Assembly (NCBI GenBank): GCA_000752995.2
Contig: LM994635.1
Coordinates: 1-33,313 of the forward strand
Source: Haemophilus massiliensis
Lineage (GTDB): Bacteria > Pseudomonadota > Gammaproteobacteria > Enterobacterales > Pasteurellaceae
Direction: 5' to 3'
DNA length: 33,313 nucleotides
Shown here: one piece after another, positions 1 to 9,326 of the stretch
How positions within the stretch are numbered: position 1 is the first letter of the stretch
Layout of the letters: every line of letters begins with the position of its first letter
The notes under the pieces: model-generated
The model's database searches: none
What the model saw: only the letters and a program-made list of their open reading frames with translations
What the model was told of the DNA's origin: nothing
Program-made: the position numbers and the translations under genes

Positions 1-109
1 TTTTAAAAGTTTTATTCCCGTTCCAGTTTCAATGTTCAATCATTCAGCTCACTATTAAGTCGGAAACCATCACACACCGCGCAATCCCGAACAGGCTCAA
101 AATAATTAA

Positions 110-155
110 AAAACACACCGCACTTTTATACTGATTGAAAAGTGCGGTGTGTTTT
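110..155 (-). terminator. Uptake-signal-pair terminator after sapF
   Basis: A perfect 18-bp inverted repeat: left arm 110-127, right arm 138-155, 10-nt loop. Each arm contains the uptake signal AAGTGCGGT in opposite orientation and ends in an A or T run, so it can act on either strand. It lies about 55 bp past the sapF stop. Paired uptake signals commonly double as Rho-independent terminators in this family. Positions 1-109 show no other recognisable feature. Confidence 0.8.
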
Positions 156-208
156 GGCGATATTTTTTCTCTGTAATACGGGTTAAGGTGCAGTTATTCA
201 GAATATGT

Positions 209-1030
209 TTAATTATCATATGGTGCTAAATGAGACGGCCATGAGTCTGCGCTGAGCAGTTGACCGAAGTGGCTTTCTATCAGGCGTTTGGTGACTTCAT
301 TTTGCGGCCCGCTAAAAATAGAACGGGTATCTCCGTATTCGATCATCTGCCCTTCATCCATAACCAGCACATTATCTGCAATATGTTTGATGATACCGAG
401 ATGTTGACCGACATAAATATAAGATATACCTAATTTTTCCTGAATTTCCAGCATGAGATTCATAAGCTGAGTTTTGACCGTGGTATCCAGTGAACCGAGT
501 GCGTCGTCGGCAATGATGATTTCTGGTTCCAGAATCAAGGCACGTGCCAGTGCAACGCGCTGTTTTTGGCTGATTGATATGGTGCTGATTTTGACATTGG
601 CATGATCAGGATACAGTCCGACTAAGCGTAATGTCGAAAATATTTTTTCATTACGCTGATTTTCATCGGTTTTATTGCCCGCCAAACGTAAAGGTGCATC
701 AAGAATTTGACCGATGTTGAGTTTGGGATCAAACGACGCGTTCGGATCCTGAAAAATCATTCTGATATGACGCGAGCGATAGTGATAATCACCGAAGGTC
801 AACGGATTTCCTTTAAAAAGTATTTCTCCTTTCGTCGGTTGGATAATTCCAACAATCATTTTGGCTAAGGTTGATTTTCCGGAACTATTTTTACCGATAA
901 CGGCTAATGTTTGTTTGCGTTCCAGCGCAAAACTGATTTCTTCAACCGCATTAAATTGGTTGGCACCAAAAATACTGACTTTATCTGTAAAGGATTTGGA
1001 TAAATTATCAACTTGTAATAAAGGGATCAT
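209..1030 (-). CDS. sapF: Peptide ABC transporter ATP-binding protein SapF
   Basis: The second ATPase of the SapABCDF importer, a dipeptide/oligopeptide-family (Opp/Dpp-like) ABC system linked to resistance to antimicrobial peptides in enteric bacteria and Haemophilus. The 273-aa protein has Walker [10 protein letters not shown] at residues 46-54, a Q-loop ([12 protein letters not shown]), a degenerate signature (ISISQKQ instead of LSGGQ, as usual in SapF), Walker [13 protein letters not shown] and a switch histidine near GQHLG. It is the last gene of the operon, 11 bp after sapD, and the terminator follows directly. H. influenzae carries an extra sapZ after sapF; it is absent here. The substrate is not readable from the sequence; peptides, haem and (for SapBCDF in E. 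coli) putrescine export have been reported for relatives. Confidence 0.93.
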   Translation of the reverse strand: MIPLLQVDNLSKSFTDKVSIFGANQFNAVEEISFALERKQTLAVIGKNSSGKSTLAKMIVGIIQPTKGEILFKGNPLTFGDYHYRSRHIRMIFQDPNASFDPKLNIGQILDAPLRLAGNKTDENQRNEKIFSTLRLVGLYPDHANVKISTISISQKQRVALARALILEPEIIIADDALGSLDTTVKTQLMNLMLEIQEKLGISYIYVGQHLGIIKHIADNVLVMDEGQMIEYGDTRSIFSGPQNEVTKRLIESHFGQLLSADSWPSHLAPYDN

Positions 1031-1041
1031 AATCAGTCTTC

Positions 1042-2097
1042 TTATGCTTTGATGTTATCTTGAAAAACCACAAGCGGCATTGCTGTATCCTCTCTTTCTT
1101 TACGCTGGTTTTCTCGTAAATTTAGCGGATAATGGCAGTTGAATTCATGTTGTTTGATTCGTCGGGAAATCGGTTTGACCACGCATTTGCGCTGTGCAAA
1201 AGGACAGCGCGGCCCAAGCCGACAGCCGATCGGCATCTGCTCCAATAGCGGTACTGTGCCTTTTAACGTGCCTAGTCGGCTTTTCGGTACTAACGGTTGT
1301 CTAAAATCCGGTATCGAATGTAGCAATGCATTCGTATAAGGATGATGAGGCATTTGCAATATTTCCTCTTTCGGGCCGGATTCTGCGTTTTGTCCGCAAT
1401 ACAGAACAGTGAAACTATCGCACCAATCGCTTATGCTATTAATATCGTTACTGGCCAGCAGTACGGACATCCCCTGATTTTGATTCATACTCAATAACAG
1501 GCGAAAAATTTGTACCTTAGTAATTGATTCCAGTGAGTTTGTCGGTTCATCAGCAATTAATAGGCGAGGCTGGTTGGCAATCGCCAGTGCGATCATGACT
1601 TTTTGTTCCTCACCTTCGGTAATTTCATTTGGGTAGCTGTGCATAATATTCTGATGATCTTTAATGCCGACACGATGAAGCAGCTCAATTGCGCGTCGTT
1701 TTTTCCAGCCGAACCATTGCCACCAATGCCCTTTGAATGTCCAGGACGGAATATTCTGAATCAGCTGTTTACCGATTTTCCGGCTGGGATCCAGACATGT
1801 CAGAGGCTCCTGAAAAATCATCGAGATTTCTTTGCCTACCAGTTTGCGGCGTTTTTTTGGGCTGAGCTTCAATAATTCTATATCATTAAAGCGAAAGCGA
1901 TCAGCGGTTACAACCCAAGAATCTTTCACTGCGTTACAGATGACTTTTGCGATCAGACTTTTTCCGGAACCGGATTCACCGACCAGACCGCAGATTTCTC
2001 CGTCATTCAGGGTTAGACTGACATTATCGACGATTTTGATGCGCCCGTTCGGCGTTTTGATTTCAATACAGAGATTGCGGATATCAAGTAAAGCCAT
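1042..2097 (-). CDS. sapD: Peptide ABC transporter ATP-binding protein SapD
   Basis: First ATPase of the Sap importer, 351 aa, slightly longer than the roughly 330 aa of the enteric protein because of a C-terminal extension. Walker A GESGSGKS is at residues 40-47. The signature is the SapD-type variant [12 protein letters not shown], followed by Walker [13 protein letters not shown]. The C-terminal oligopeptide-transporter domain with a cysteine cluster ([15 protein letters not shown]) is typical of Opp/Dpp ATPases, where such cysteines can hold an iron-sulfur cluster. The start is 8 bp after the sapC stop, showing translational coupling. In E. coli SapD is also needed for Trk potassium uptake; no trk gene is nearby. 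Confidence 0.93.
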   Translation of the reverse strand: MALLDIRNLCIEIKTPNGRIKIVDNVSLTLNDGEICGLVGESGSGKSLIAKVICNAVKDSWVVTADRFRFNDIELLKLSPKKRRKLVGKEISMIFQEPLTCLDPSRKIGKQLIQNIPSWTFKGHWWQWFGWKKRRAIELLHRVGIKDHQNIMHSYPNEITEGEEQKVMIALAIANQPRLLIADEPTNSLESITKVQIFRLLLSMNQNQGMSVLLASNDINSISDWCDSFTVLYCGQNAESGPKEEILQMPHHPYTNALLHSIPDFRQPLVPKSRLGTLKGTVPLLEQMPIGCRLGPRCPFAQRKCVVKPISRRIKQHEFNCHYPLNLRENQRKEREDTAMPLVVFQDNIKA

Positions 2098-2105
2098 TTA
2101 TTCAC

Positions 2106-2993
2106 CTACCGATAATACTTTTCTATGGCATTGCAAATGCCGTTACTCAGCACAAGACCGATCAAAATCGTGATAATAATAGCAATGCCGGGCAGTATAA
2201 CTGTCCATGGTGCAAGATAAATGAGTTCCAGAGAATCTTTGATCATTGCGCCCCACTCGGGTGTCGGGCGTTGTGCGCCGAGCGAGATAAAACTCAAGGC
2301 GCTGATATCCAATATCACAATAATAAATGCACGGGTAATTTCGCGGATATAAGATACGTAGATATTCGGAAAAATCGTTTCTGTCAGTAAGACCCAATTA
2401 GACGCCCCTTCCAAGCGTAGCATTAGAATGTATTCTTTTTTTAATTCCTGCTGAATAGCCTGATAGATTTCATGAATAAAATAGGGCAGCAGCGCTAAGG
2501 TAATCGCCAGCATCGCGTTGATTAAGCTGGCTTCCATTAAGGTAGCGATAATAATTGCAATCAGCAGGATCGGAATTGACAGAAAGGCATCGAAAAAATG
2601 CCCTAATATCCGAGATTTTATGCCTTGCGACATGCCCGCCCAAACGCCGAGAATACCGCCTAATACTGCAGTAAAAATTACCACAATCAATGCCGAACCG
2701 AACGTATAGCGCGTGCCGATAATCAGACGGCTTAGCAGATCTCGTCCGATATCGTCCGTACCAAAGAAATAGGCGATTTTGCCGCCGTCAACCCAAGAGG
2801 GCGGAATTAATTCGTAACCGACGAATTGCATATCGCTTGAATAAGGCGCGATAAACGGGCTGAAAAGTGCGGTCAAAATTAACGTAATAAATAAATAAAG
2901 GCTGATTAAGGCGATTCTATCCTGACGAAACGTATTCCAGATATGTCGGAATGCGAATGTTTCACGGAAATCTTCCGGTTCTTTATCTTGCAT
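2106..2993 (-). CDS. sapC: Peptide ABC transporter permease SapC
   Basis: Inner-membrane permease of the Sap system, 295 aa, of the DppC/OppC family. The N-terminal region (residues about 20-50) has one hydrophobic segment followed by a short periplasmic stretch containing FGTDDIGRDLLSR, diagnostic for this permease class. Several further membrane segments follow, with the EAA coupling loop (MLRLEGASN) around residue 195 that contacts SapD/SapF. It overlaps the end of sapB by 11 bp, so the two are translationally coupled. An uptake signal lies inside the gene at 2865-2873. Confidence 0.92.
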   Translation of the reverse strand: MQDKEPEDFRETFAFRHIWNTFRQDRIALISLYLFITLILTALFSPFIAPYSSDMQFVGYELIPPSWVDGGKIAYFFGTDDIGRDLLSRLIIGTRYTFGSALIVVIFTAVLGGILGVWAGMSQGIKSRILGHFFDAFLSIPILLIAIIIATLMEASLINAMLAITLALLPYFIHEIYQAIQQELKKEYILMLRLEGASNWVLLTETIFPNIYVSYIREITRAFIIVILDISALSFISLGAQRPTPEWGAMIKDSLELIYLAPWTVILPGIAIIITILIGLVLSNGICNAIEKYYR

Positions 2994-3948
2994 ACCAGCC
3001 CTTCTTGTTTAACGGATCTAACATAAAAGTCAGTATTTCGGCAAATAAATTGATTACGATAATACATAAACCGATGACGATAATGCCGGCGGCGATGCTG
3101 TTGTAATCCTGTATGCCCACCGCGTCAATTAACCAACGACCGATCCCCGGCCAACCGAAAGTGCCTTCGACCAGCATGCATTGTGCCATAACCAACGTAA
3201 ACAAACGCGGCATTTGCGGCACCAGCAGCGGTAAAGTATTGCGCAAAATGTGTCGGCGCAGGATTTTGCAGATTGACCAACCTTTCGTCATAGTGATTTT
3301 TATATAATTTTGCTCCAACAGATATTCCGCCCGTGTTTGTACCAGACGTATGATTTCCATGGTCGGCAAAATAGCCAATACCAGCGTCGGCAGCACCAAA
3401 TGTTGCAATACGTTCTGGATGATTTTAATCCGGTAAGGTTCGTTGATAAACCATACATCAATAATGGGAAAGCCGGTTATCGGTTTAATTTCATATAACA
3501 GGTTATATTGTCCGATTGCGGAAATTTCCCAGTTGTGAATTGAGGAAAAATAAAGCAAAATCGGCGCAACCCAGAAAACAGGAATCGACAAGCCGATAGA
3601 CGAAATGACCCGAATGGCTTTTCCGCACATATTTTTACTGTTTATGGCACCGACCACGCCTAACGGAATGGCAAAGATAATTGCCAATAACATGGCGCAA
3701 AAACAGAGTTCAAGCGTCGGCGGTAACACCGTCAGAATCAGCTCTTTTAAGGATTCGCCGCCGTTATAACTGATACCGAAATCACCTTGTAATAAATTCT
3801 GTATATACAGCAAATAACCGGAATAAAAATATGGTGTGGCAAAAACTTCATTTAACGGATCGCGCATCAGCACCGTATAACTGATGATAGAGATAATCAA
3901 TAGTGTGATGCAAAGCAAAATAAGGTGTCGGAAGAAAGAAAAAATCAT
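2983..3948 (-). CDS. sapB: Peptide ABC transporter permease SapB
   Basis: Partner permease to SapC, DppB/OppB family, 321 aa. It begins with a membrane segment (MIFSFFRHLILLCITLLIIS) and contains about six hydrophobic segments. The binding-protein-dependent transport loop is near residues 205-225, and the GTFGWPGIGRWLIDAV motif near the C-terminus is characteristic of the DppB/SapB class. The ATG overlaps the sapA stop by 4 bp (ATGA), and its own end overlaps sapC by 11 bp, so A-B-C form a tightly coupled translation unit. Confidence 0.92.
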   Translation of the reverse strand: MIFSFFRHLILLCITLLIISIISYTVLMRDPLNEVFATPYFYSGYLLYIQNLLQGDFGISYNGGESLKELILTVLPPTLELCFCAMLLAIIFAIPLGVVGAINSKNMCGKAIRVISSIGLSIPVFWVAPILLYFSSIHNWEISAIGQYNLLYEIKPITGFPIIDVWFINEPYRIKIIQNVLQHLVLPTLVLAILPTMEIIRLVQTRAEYLLEQNYIKITMTKGWSICKILRRHILRNTLPLLVPQMPRLFTLVMAQCMLVEGTFGWPGIGRWLIDAVGIQDYNSIAAGIIVIGLCIIVINLFAEILTFMLDPLNKKGWYAR

Positions 3949-5645
3949 CGTTTACCCTCTTTTTTATAAGACAGCGTAGCGAAGTTGATGCTGCCGAAAG
4001 GCGTCATATCAATACCCTGAACACGTGATGCGGCGATGAGAACGCGTTTGACATTCGCCAACGGAATAATCGGCAGTTCGGATAAGATCAGTTGCTGTGC
4101 CGTATTGTATGCCGCCGCTCGATTGCGTAGGTTGGATGTTGCCAAGGCTTCATTCATCATTCTTTCAAAGGGTTCATAGCACCAATTGGATAAATTAGTG
4201 ATGTCATTGACCATGCTGCAGCCTAAAATCGGGCGCATAAAGCTGTCAGGATCCAAATTACCGGCCAGCCAGCCGGTCAGAATCATATCGTAGTCTTCGG
4301 TTCCGTTTCTAAGTTGCTGAATTAAATAGGTTCTTGTTACAGCACGGATATTGACAGTAACCCCGACTTTTGCCAGATCGAATTTAATCAGTTCCGCCAT
4401 TTTTAGCGGTGACGGATTGTACACCTGTTCTTCGTTTAATACCCACATCTTCAGGTGAAGGCGTTTGTTATGGAAAAAATCTGCCGCCGCTTGCGGATTG
4501 TAGTCGTAAGCGAAATCCTGCGTATTGACGGTCGCCGCCCAAGAGATGGTCGGAATAATATTATTGGCGGTGGTTGCCGTGTTATGGTAAATAGTATTGA
4601 TTAAACGCGTGCGATCAATGGATTGTGAAATTGCTCGGCGCAATGCCGCATCCTGCATTTGTGACTTTTGAAAATTAAATGCCAGATAAGCCAGATTCAT
4701 CCCGTCGGTGGACTTGATGTAATATTTTTCATGATACTGTTTTAGCAATCCGAGCTGGCTGACTTCCGGATAAGAGGAAATCTGGCATTCGCCGTTGAGA
4801 AATTTTAGCAGTCTGCCGGTACGGTCATTGGAAAAATCAATAGTAATATTTTTAATTTGCGCTTCTTTTTTCCAATAATTATCATTTCGTACTAAACGTA
4901 CATATTGATTACGGAAAAAATTCTTTACCTGATAAGGACCGGTGCCGACCGGCAGAGTATCGAGCTGTGCCAGATTATCGTCCGCATTAAGTTGTAGTGC
5001 ATATTCTTGCGAGAAGATAATGGCATATTGACTGGCCAGATGCGACAAAATCGAAGCATCCGGTTCAAATAGATTGATTTGTACTTGATGGCTACCGATA
5101 GCTTTCACCGATTCGATTTTTTCGTTCAAGCGAATACTCTCGAAATACGGAAAACGGACTTTCTTGGCCTGTTCGTGAAAGATTTTATACTGCGGGTTTT
5201 TATAATCCGCCGGGCTGGTATCCAACGTCGGTAACGCCGTGTTGTAGCCCAACACGCGATTAAGGGAAAACACCACATCGTCGGCATTAAAGTCGCGGGT
5301 TGGGGTAAACCAGTCGGTATGATGAAATTTAACCCCTTTGCGCAGATTAAGCGTAATGGTCTTGCCGTCCGCCGAAATGTGATAAGACTGTGCCAGAACC
5401 GGTTCAAGGGTCGCACTGTTATTTTTTATCTCAAATAACTTGTTATAGATTTGTTCTGTCACCACATTCATACTGGTGCCAGCATCAGCAGTCTGCGGAT
5501 TGAAGGAAAAACCGTTGGCGTGCGTACAGTAAATCAATCCGTTATCGGTTAATATTTTCGGCACTTTCGGCGCAGCGACGGCACATTCGGTAGCAATAAC
5601 ACAGAGTCCGAGCAAGCAAAACGCCGCGATTTTTCTAGTAAACAT
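3945..5645 (-). CDS. sapA: Periplasmic peptide-binding protein SapA
   Basis: Solute-binding protein of the Sap importer, 566 aa, SBP family 5. A Sec signal peptide is visible (MFTRKIAAFCLLGLCVIATE, cleavage probably after AVAA near residue 25). No lipobox fits the cleavage region, so the mature protein should be soluble in the periplasm. The family signature follows (QIYNKLFEI, then LRKGVKFHHTDWFTPTRDFNADDVVFSLNRVL at residues about 115-150), as in DppA/OppA. In Haemophilus, SapA binds antimicrobial peptides and haem and is needed for survival in the host; this substrate range is inferred from relatives. It is the first gene of sapABCDF and is divergent from ycjX across 66 bp, where both promoters must lie. 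Confidence 0.93.
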   Translation of the reverse strand: MFTRKIAAFCLLGLCVIATECAVAAPKVPKILTDNGLIYCTHANGFSFNPQTADAGTSMNVVTEQIYNKLFEIKNNSATLEPVLAQSYHISADGKTITLNLRKGVKFHHTDWFTPTRDFNADDVVFSLNRVLGYNTALPTLDTSPADYKNPQYKIFHEQAKKVRFPYFESIRLNEKIESVKAIGSHQVQINLFEPDASILSHLASQYAIIFSQEYALQLNADDNLAQLDTLPVGTGPYQVKNFFRNQYVRLVRNDNYWKKEAQIKNITIDFSNDRTGRLLKFLNGECQISSYPEVSQLGLLKQYHEKYYIKSTDGMNLAYLAFNFQKSQMQDAALRRAISQSIDRTRLINTIYHNTATTANNIIPTISWAATVNTQDFAYDYNPQAAADFFHNKRLHLKMWVLNEEQVYNPSPLKMAELIKFDLAKVGVTVNIRAVTRTYLIQQLRNGTEDYDMILTGWLAGNLDPDSFMRPILGCSMVNDITNLSNWCYEPFERMMNEALATSNLRNRAAAYNTAQQLILSELPIIPLANVKRVLIAASRVQGIDMTPFGSINFATLSYKKEGKR

Positions 5646-5711
5646 AAAACCTGTAATTGTGATAAATTATGTAGGGATTGTAAGATATATTGACGGAATT
5701 TAGAAATAAAA

Positions 5712-7118
5712 ATGTTGAATTATATTCAAAAAGAGCTGGACGATATAATTAATCGCGGTTTTGACCGCACTTTGCGTATCGCCGTTACCGGACTGAGCCG
5801 CAGTGGCAAAACGGCGTTTATTACCAGCCTGATTAATCAGTTGCTGCATATCAATCGGGTAGATAACGACCATTTGCCTTTATTTGAACCGGCACGCAGT
5901 CATGCAATTATCGGCGTAAAACGGATTGCGCAGCAGGATCTCAAAATTCCCCGTTTTGATTACGAAACGAATCTGAACGATCTCTCCGCCACACCGGCAG
6001 TATGGCCGCAATCAACCCGTGGCGTCAGCGAAACTCGTCTGGCAATTCGTTTTCAGCGCCAGCGCGGGCTGTTGCGCCATCTTAAAGAAAAAGGCACCTT
6101 GTATCTGGATATCTTCGATTATCCGGGCGAATGGCTACTGGACTTGCCGTTACTGGAACTTTCTTATGGACAGTGGTCGCAACAGCAGCATGCTTTAATG
6201 CACGGTAGACGTGCCGAACTGGCAAAAAACTGGTTACGAAAAATCGGCCAGCTGGATCTGCATCTGCCCGCTGACGAGGATATTCTGGCGCAATTGGCTA
6301 AAGATTACACCGGCTTTCTATTCGCTTGTAAACAGCAAGGGCTGCATTTTATTCAGCCGGGGCGTTTTGTGCTGCCGGGCGAGCTGGACGGCGCGCCAGC
6401 ACTGCAATTTTTTCCGCTGGCGCATTTAAGTGAGGCACAATGGCAACAATTAAAAAATGAAAGCACGCCGGACAGCTATTTTGCCGTGCTGAATCGTCGT
6501 TACGAATATTACTGCCGCCATATCGTAAAAGACTTTTACCGAAATTATTTCTCCACCTTTGATCGACAAGTGATTCTGGCAGATTGCCTGACTCCACTGA
6601 ATCATAGCCGGCAGGCCTTTTGCGATATGCAAGAAGGCTTACAACAGCTGTTTAAAAACTTTCATTACGGCAAGCGAACGCTACTGAACCGTTTATTTTC
6701 TCCACGCATTGATAAGCTGATGTTTATTGCCACCAAGGCGGATCATATTACCAGTGATCAATTGCCGAATCTGGTCAGCCTGATGCGTCAGCTGGTGCAA
6801 GAAGGCGGACGCCATGCCGAATATGAGGGAATTGAAACCGAATATACCGCAATTGCGGCAATTCGAGCCACACAGCAAGTGGTGGTCACGCAAAATGGCA
6901 AACATTTCAAAGCGATTCAGGGCATCCGTTCGGCGGATAAACAGCATATCACTTTATATCCCGGTTCAGTGCCAAACAGACTGCCACAGGCGGCGTTTTG
7001 GCAGACACAGCGATTTGAATTCGATCAGTTTGAGCCGCAGCCGTTGGAGGCGGGTGAACCGATTCCGCATTTACGCATGGACGCGGTGTTACAGTTTCTA
7101 CTGGGCGATAAAATTTAA
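5712..7118 (+). CDS. ycjX: YcjX-family GTP-binding protein
   Basis: A DUF463/YcjX family P-loop GTPase, 468 aa, close to the usual 465 aa. Walker A GLSRSGKT sits at residues 27-34, and DIFDYPGEWLLDLPLL near residue 135 fits the nucleotide-binding switch region. In enteric bacteria ycjX and ycjF belong to the phage-shock regulon and precede tyrR; the same ycjX-ycjF-tyrR order is kept here although no psp genes are present. I see no sigma-54 (GG-N10-GC) promoter in the 66 bp upstream, so regulation probably differs from E. coli. An uptake signal occurs at 5764-5772 in the coding region. The cellular role is poorly defined; structural work on relatives suggests a stress-related GTPase. Confidence 0.9.
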   Translation: MLNYIQKELDDIINRGFDRTLRIAVTGLSRSGKTAFITSLINQLLHINRVDNDHLPLFEPARSHAIIGVKRIAQQDLKIPRFDYETNLNDLSATPAVWPQSTRGVSETRLAIRFQRQRGLLRHLKEKGTLYLDIFDYPGEWLLDLPLLELSYGQWSQQQHALMHGRRAELAKNWLRKIGQLDLHLPADEDILAQLAKDYTGFLFACKQQGLHFIQPGRFVLPGELDGAPALQFFPLAHLSEAQWQQLKNESTPDSYFAVLNRRYEYYCRHIVKDFYRNYFSTFDRQVILADCLTPLNHSRQAFCDMQEGLQQLFKNFHYGKRTLLNRLFSPRIDKLMFIATKADHITSDQLPNLVSLMRQLVQEGGRHAEYEGIETEYTAIAAIRATQQVVVTQNGKHFKAIQGIRSADKQHITLYPGSVPNRLPQAAFWQTQRFEFDQFEPQPLEAGEPIPHLRMDAVLQFLLGDKI

Positions 7119-7181
7119 TGACCGTCTTATCGTTGAGCGGCAAATCCCTTGAATTCCTTTTGACAGAATAAAGAACAAATT

Positions 7182-8285
7182 ATGCAAAAACAGATATTTA
7201 CCGACTCTGACCAAGCTCATCAGCAGACAGAAGAATTGAAGCCGAAACAGGAATTTGATGCACGGCATATTGCTGTTGAACCCGATTCCGTTGATAGCGT
7301 CTCCTTGGAGGGCGAACTGCTAAATCAACAATTCGAGCAGATTGTTGCGCCGAAGCCCCGCTGGTGGAAAAAAGCGCTGGCGGCGACCGCACTTTTATTC
7401 GGTGGAGCGACCGTGGCACAAACCTTACAATGGCTGGTCGACAGCTGGCAGCAACATCAATGGATTTATTTCGCCTTTGCGCTGGTGAGTTTTTCCGTGG
7501 TTATCTTGGGCATTTCCACACTGGCGAAAGAATGGCGACGCTTGCTTAGATTAAAAAAACGGATGCTGTTACAGCAGCAAAGCATACGGATATTAGGTAA
7601 AAGTGCGGTGGATTTTCAGCCTGATTTTTCCGTTCGCGACAACCGGCAAAGTGACAGCGAACAAGGCAAAAAACTATGTACCGATATTGTCGAAAGTATG
7701 CGAATTTCCACCCAAGCGCCGGCCTATCTTCAATGGCAGCGGCAGATAAATGACGGTTATTCGGCACAGGAAGTCACGCGTTTGTTTAGCCGAACCGTAC
7801 TGAAAGTGGTGGATCAACAAGCGAAAAAGTTAATCAGTAAAAATGCGCTGGAAGCTGCAATGATTGTTGCGGTAAGTCCGCTAGCGATTGTAGATATGTT
7901 TTTTATTGCTTGGCGTAATATTCGGTTGATTAATCAACTGGCCGACATTTATGCTATTGAACTGGGCTATGTCAGTCGCCTACGCCTGTTACGCATGGTG
8001 TTTTTAAATATTGCTTTTGCCGGGGCGACGGAAGTGGTGCAGGATATGGGCATGGAATGGTTATCGCAGGATATTACGGCGAAACTGTCGGCGCGGGTGG
8101 CGCAGGGCTTGGGCGTCGGGCTGCTGACCGCGCGATTGGGGATTAAGGCGATGGAATTCTGCCGTCCGCTGGCGTTTGAACAGGATGAAAAGCCGCGCCT
8201 GTCGCATATTCAGAAAGAATTGCTGACTAGCTTGAAAAATACGGTATTAGGCACAGAAAAAAGCAAACAACAGACAAAATTGTAA
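7182..8285 (+). CDS. ycjF: YcjF-family inner-membrane protein (TIGR01620/DUF697)
   Basis: A 367-aa membrane protein of the YcjF/TIGR01620 family. The acidic N-terminal tail (residues 1-55) is followed by two membrane segments at about residues 65-86 and 94-115, then a cytoplasmic region. The DUF697 part covers residues about 215-345 (KNALEAAMIVAVSPLAIVDM and following) and contains further hydrophobic helices. It follows ycjX by 63 bp and precedes tyrR by 67 bp, the conserved order. Two uptake signals lie within it (7386-7394, 7601-7609). Function is unknown; co-occurrence suggests it works with YcjX at the inner membrane during envelope stress. Confidence 0.9.
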   Translation: MQKQIFTDSDQAHQQTEELKPKQEFDARHIAVEPDSVDSVSLEGELLNQQFEQIVAPKPRWWKKALAATALLFGGATVAQTLQWLVDSWQQHQWIYFAFALVSFSVVILGISTLAKEWRRLLRLKKRMLLQQQSIRILGKSAVDFQPDFSVRDNRQSDSEQGKKLCTDIVESMRISTQAPAYLQWQRQINDGYSAQEVTRLFSRTVLKVVDQQAKKLISKNALEAAMIVAVSPLAIVDMFFIAWRNIRLINQLADIYAIELGYVSRLRLLRMVFLNIAFAGATEVVQDMGMEWLSQDITAKLSARVAQGLGVGLLTARLGIKAMEFCRPLAFEQDEKPRLSHIQKELLTSLKNTVLGTEKSKQQTKL

Positions 8286-8352
8286 ATTTTTCTTTCCATT
8301 TTGGTGTAAATGTTTACAATAATCTTCGGGATTTATTGCCGGAGAGAAAACT

Positions 8353-9297
8353 ATGCTGCCAAAAACCGTTTCTTTTCAAGATATTGTTGCCTTAAGCGAT
8401 GCCATGCGGGCGGTGATCCAGAAGGCGAAAAAATTCGCCGTACTGGATGCGCCGCTTCTGATTCAGGGCGAAACCGGGACAGGCAAGGATCTGATCGCCA
8501 AAGCCTGTCATCATCTCAGCGCCCGTCGCGCCAATAAATTTATTGCGGTAAACTGCGCCGGGTTGCCCGATGCCGATGCGGAAAGTGAAATGTTCGGGCG
8601 TTCGGATAAAGACAAGGACAGCATCGGTTTTTTTGAATATGCGGACGGCGGCACGGTGTTGCTGGACAGTGTGGCGGAATTGCCGCTCAGTTTACAGGCG
8701 AAATTGCTGCGTTTTCTGAATGACGGCACTTTTCGCCGGGTTGGCGAGGAAAAAGAACATTACGCCGATGTGCGCGTTATCTGTACTTCGCAAGTGCCTT
8801 TGCAGCATTATGCGGATGAAAGCAAAATGCGCGAAGACCTGTTTCACCGTCTCAATGTGCTGACGTTGGATATTCCCCCACTGCGTGAACGAGTAGCGGA
8901 TATCCGACCGCTCACCGAGATTTTTCTGTCCCAAATCAGTGCTCAGTTGAATATTGCCATACCGCATTTCGATGAGAAATTTATCACTTATTTATGCCGT
9001 TATCCTTGGCCGGGCAATGTGCGTGAATTGTACAATGCCTTATATCGCGCCTGTTGCTTGGTGCAGGATAATCAACTGTCGATTGCCGGCTTGGATTTAA
9101 TCGAGCAGGAAATGCTGCCGGTCAATATGGAACAATTTGCCGATAAAACGCTGGAAGAAATCATGAATCGATTTGAGGCGATGATATTGCGCAAGTTTTA
9201 TGCACAATATCCGAGTACGCGTAAACTTGCCGCCAGATTGGGCGTTTCTCACACGGCAATTGCCAATAAGCTGAAACAATACGGTATCGGAAAATAA
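8353..9297 (+). CDS. tyrR: Short-form transcriptional regulator TyrR
   Basis: Regulator of aromatic amino acid genes. At 314 aa it is the short Haemophilus form: it lacks the N-terminal ACT and PAS domains of the roughly 513-aa E. coli protein and begins almost directly with the AAA+ domain. Walker A GETGTGKD is at residues 39-46, and the sensor/arginine-finger region (REDLFHRLNVLTLDIPPLRER) and WPGNVREL are present. The GAFTGA loop that contacts sigma-54 is replaced by an unrelated sequence around residues 82-95, consistent with a sigma-70 repressor. The C-terminal helix-turn-helix is STRKLAARLGVSHTAIANKL. The start is supported by GGAGAG 6-8 nt upstream. A 14-bp palindrome (TGTAAATGTTTACA, 8305-8318) precedes it. 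Confidence 0.9.
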   Translation: MLPKTVSFQDIVALSDAMRAVIQKAKKFAVLDAPLLIQGETGTGKDLIAKACHHLSARRANKFIAVNCAGLPDADAESEMFGRSDKDKDSIGFFEYADGGTVLLDSVAELPLSLQAKLLRFLNDGTFRRVGEEKEHYADVRVICTSQVPLQHYADESKMREDLFHRLNVLTLDIPPLRERVADIRPLTEIFLSQISAQLNIAIPHFDEKFITYLCRYPWPGNVRELYNALYRACCLVQDNQLSIAGLDLIEQEMLPVNMEQFADKTLEEIMNRFEAMILRKFYAQYPSTRKLAARLGVSHTAIANKLKQYGIGK

Positions 9298-9300
9298 ATG

Positions 9301-9319
9301 CGGGCGGTGTTGCCGCCCG
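9301..9319. terminator. Bidirectional terminator between tyrR and pdxT
   Basis: A GC-rich hairpin with 7-bp stem: CGGGCGG at 9301-9307 and CCGCCCG at 9313-9319, 5-nt loop. It sits in the 29-bp gap between the convergent stops of tyrR and pdxT. On the minus strand it is followed by the T-rich ATTTATTTT; on the plus strand the T-run is weaker, so it probably serves pdxT better than tyrR. Confidence 0.65.
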
Positions 9320-9326
9320 TTAAGGT

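Noticed and set aside
5646..5711. Sigma-54 promoter for ycjX as in the enteric phage-shock regulon
   Set aside because: No GG-N10-GC pair is found in the gap and no psp genes are present; only weak sigma-70-like elements are seen.
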